A stretch of DNA of 64,000 nt. Origin: Streptomyces sp. TBY4 (GTDB taxonomy: Bacteria > Actinomycetota > Actinomycetes > Streptomycetales > Streptomycetaceae). Numbering within the stretch: the first letter of the stretch is position 1; each line of letters opens with the position of its first letter. Both the position numbers and the translations under genes were made by a program. Below the pieces are notes generated by a model, which ran no database searches, had not been told where the DNA came from, and saw only the letters and a list, made by a program, of their open reading frames with translations. The stretch spans positions 124,001 to 188,000 of the forward strand of contig NZ_JANAVF010000015.1 of NCBI RefSeq assembly GCF_024213195.1, written 5' to 3'. This document shows positions 62,820-64,000 of this stretch, piece by piece.

Positions 62820-64000
62820 TCAGGGGGTCGTCTTGCCCACCTCCAGGTCGGCCGTCGGGTCCTTGACCGTGCCCCCGGGCGGGCCGGCGGCCGCGCTCGT
62901 GTTGTTCGCGGGCTCGGGGTCGCGGGTCAGGGAGTCGACGGTGGCGGTGTTGCGGATGTCGGAGCCGTTCCCGGTGTACTCCGGGTCCAGCTTCACCTTG
63001 ATCACCCAGGTCATCGAGGCTCCGGGCGCCAGCCGGGGCAGCGGGCCGCAGGTGACGGTCCGCCCCGAGGAGCAGGTGGCATCGCCCGATACGAAGCTCA
63101 GCGCGGTCGGCAGCGTGTCGGAGACCGTGATCTGCCCGGCCTGGGAGGGGCCGTTGTTGGTGACGGTCAGCGCGTAGTCGAAGGTCTCGCCCGGTGCCAC
63201 CGGGCTGGTCTGGACGGGCTTCTTGGCGATCGCGAGGTCGGCCGCGGGTTCCGTGACGCGCCCGCCGGGGACGGTCGCGGTGCTCTTGTCGTTGCCGCTC
63301 GCCGGGTCGATGTTGTCGGCCGTCACCTGGGCGGTGTTCTTCAGGTCGCTGCCGTCTCCGGCGTAGGCGGGATCCACCTTGACGGTGAGCAGGTACTCGA
63401 CCGTCTCGCCGACCCTGAGCGGGCTGGTGCGCTTGCACGCCACCAGCTGTCCGGCGACGGTGCATCCGGCCGGGGAGGACCTCACGTACGAGAGGCCCGC
63501 GGGGAGCTCGTCGGTGAGCTTGACGTTGAAGGCGTCGGCCGACGGGCCGTTGTTGGAGACCCGGATCCGGTAGTCGAAGGTCTCGCCCGGCACCGGCGGC
63601 TTGGTGCCGACGGCCTCCTTGACCACTTCCAGGTCCGCGGTCGGCTTGTTGACGGTGCTGCCGGGCAGGCCGGCCGGGCTGCTCGTGTTGTTGTCCGGCT
63701 TGGGGTCCGCGGTCCGCGAGGTGGCGGTCGCCGTGTTGCGGATGTCGGACCCGTTGCCCGTGTAGCCGCTGTCCAGGCGGACGGTGAACCGCCAGGTCCG
63801 CGACCCCGAGGGCTCCAGTACGGCGACGGGGCCGCAGCTGACCGTACCGTCGGTGACCGAGCAGCCGTCGGGGGAGGAGACGAAGGCGAGCTGCGCGGGC
63901 AGCTTGTCGGTGACGGTGGTGCCCAGCGCCCGGGACGGGCCGTCGTTGGTCGCGGCCACCACGTACTCGAAGGTCTGACCGGGGGCGACGGGGGTGTTGT
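62820..64000 (-). CDS. DUF11-repeat surface protein, C-terminal part
   Basis: A secreted protein fragment of at least 393 residues, open at the window edge. It contains about three repeats of roughly 120 residues, each with ADLxVxK, VAPGETFDY, VxNNGPS, LPxxLxFV and NTAxV motifs. Such repeats form extracellular Ig-like rods. It stops at PTADLEVGKTTP, the opening of another repeat, without an LPXTG anchor or membrane segment. Confidence 0.88.
   Translation of the reverse strand, partial: NTPVAPGQTFEYVVAATNDGPSRALGTTVTDKLPAQLAFVSSPDGCSVTDGTVSCGPVAVLEPSGSRTWRFTVRLDSGYTGNGSDIRNTATATSRTADPKPDNNTSSPAGLPGSTVNKPTADLEVVKEAVGTKPPVPGETFDYRIRVSNNGPSADAFNVKLTDELPAGLSYVRSSPAGCTVAGQLVACKRTSPLRVGETVEYLLTVKVDPAYAGDGSDLKNTAQVTADNIDPASGNDKSTATVPGGRVTEPAADLAIAKKPVQTSPVAPGETFDYALTVTNNGPSQAGQITVSDTLPTALSFVSGDATCSSGRTVTCGPLPRLAPGASMTWVIKVKLDPEYTGNGSDIRNTATVDSLTRDPEPANNTSAAAGPPGGTVKDPTADLEVGKTTP

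Overview
The window is high-GC DNA (roughly 70% or more by eye) with strong third-position G/C bias. It has leaderless-type starts, TTG/GTG starts, a SARP regulator, a c-di-AMP riboswitch ahead of a cell-wall hydrolase and a DasR-type operator at ptsH. Together these indicate a Streptomyces (or very close actinomycete) chromosome. No tRNA, rRNA, CRISPR array or complete insertion sequence was seen.

Region 1 (1-5.5 kb) is a sugar-uptake operon: the tail of a LacI regulator, a lipoprotein solute-binding protein, two MalF/MalG-type permeases and a GH13 alpha-glucosidase. A 166-bp MITE-like inverted-repeat element sits between the binding protein and the first permease. Region 2 (5.7-22.8 kb) is conserved core: a CobW/COG0523 GTPase, an Mrr-TerD fusion, a ParC-like topoisomerase subunit, paired M16 peptidases, a riboswitch-controlled M23 peptidase, a GntR regulator, ptsH, a GNAT/acyl-CoA-ligase protein acetyltransferase (PatA type), a phosphodiesterase and thymidine kinase. 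The order resembles what I remember around ptsH in S. coelicolor.

Region 3 (about 22.9-44.8 kb) is an aromatic (type II) polyketide gene cluster with an aminodeoxysugar pathway. It holds KS-alpha, KS-beta, ACP, a didomain aromatase/cyclase, an ActIII-like ketoreductase, an ActIV-like metallo-beta-lactamase-fold cyclase, a SnoaL/ActVI-A-like protein and an ActVA-ORF5-like monooxygenase. It also holds an F420-type oxidoreductase, a second SDR, a TylF-type O-methyltransferase and two glycosyltransferases. A five-gene operon (2,3-dehydratase, aminotransferase, N-methyltransferase, 3,5-epimerase, 4-ketoreductase) suits a 2,3,6-trideoxy-3-(dimethylamino)hexose such as L-rhodosamine. Two nearly identical beta-lactamase-like serine hydrolases lie 13 kb apart in direct orientation. 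A SARP gene probably controls the cluster: heptamer repeats with an exact 11-bp period occur ahead of several operons. At KS-alpha and at the ActVI-A-like operon the last repeat lies exactly 8 bp from a -10-like hexamer.

Region 4 (44.8-64 kb) is accessory: an F420-nitroreductase/hemerythrin fusion, a Tat-exported beta-propeller protein, a PQQ-repeat membrane protein, a subtilase with three P-domains, an ankyrin protein and a divergent HbpS-like/SenS-like pair without a SenR. It also has an MFS/TetR pair with matching operators, an L-amino-acid-oxidase-like flavoprotein, a CASTOR/POLLUX-type channel, a small membrane protein and a partial DUF11-repeat surface protein. A 19-bp-period array of a 10-bp palindrome lies between the convergent kinase and MFS genes.

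All family calls come from reading motifs and remembered family features. No database search was run.
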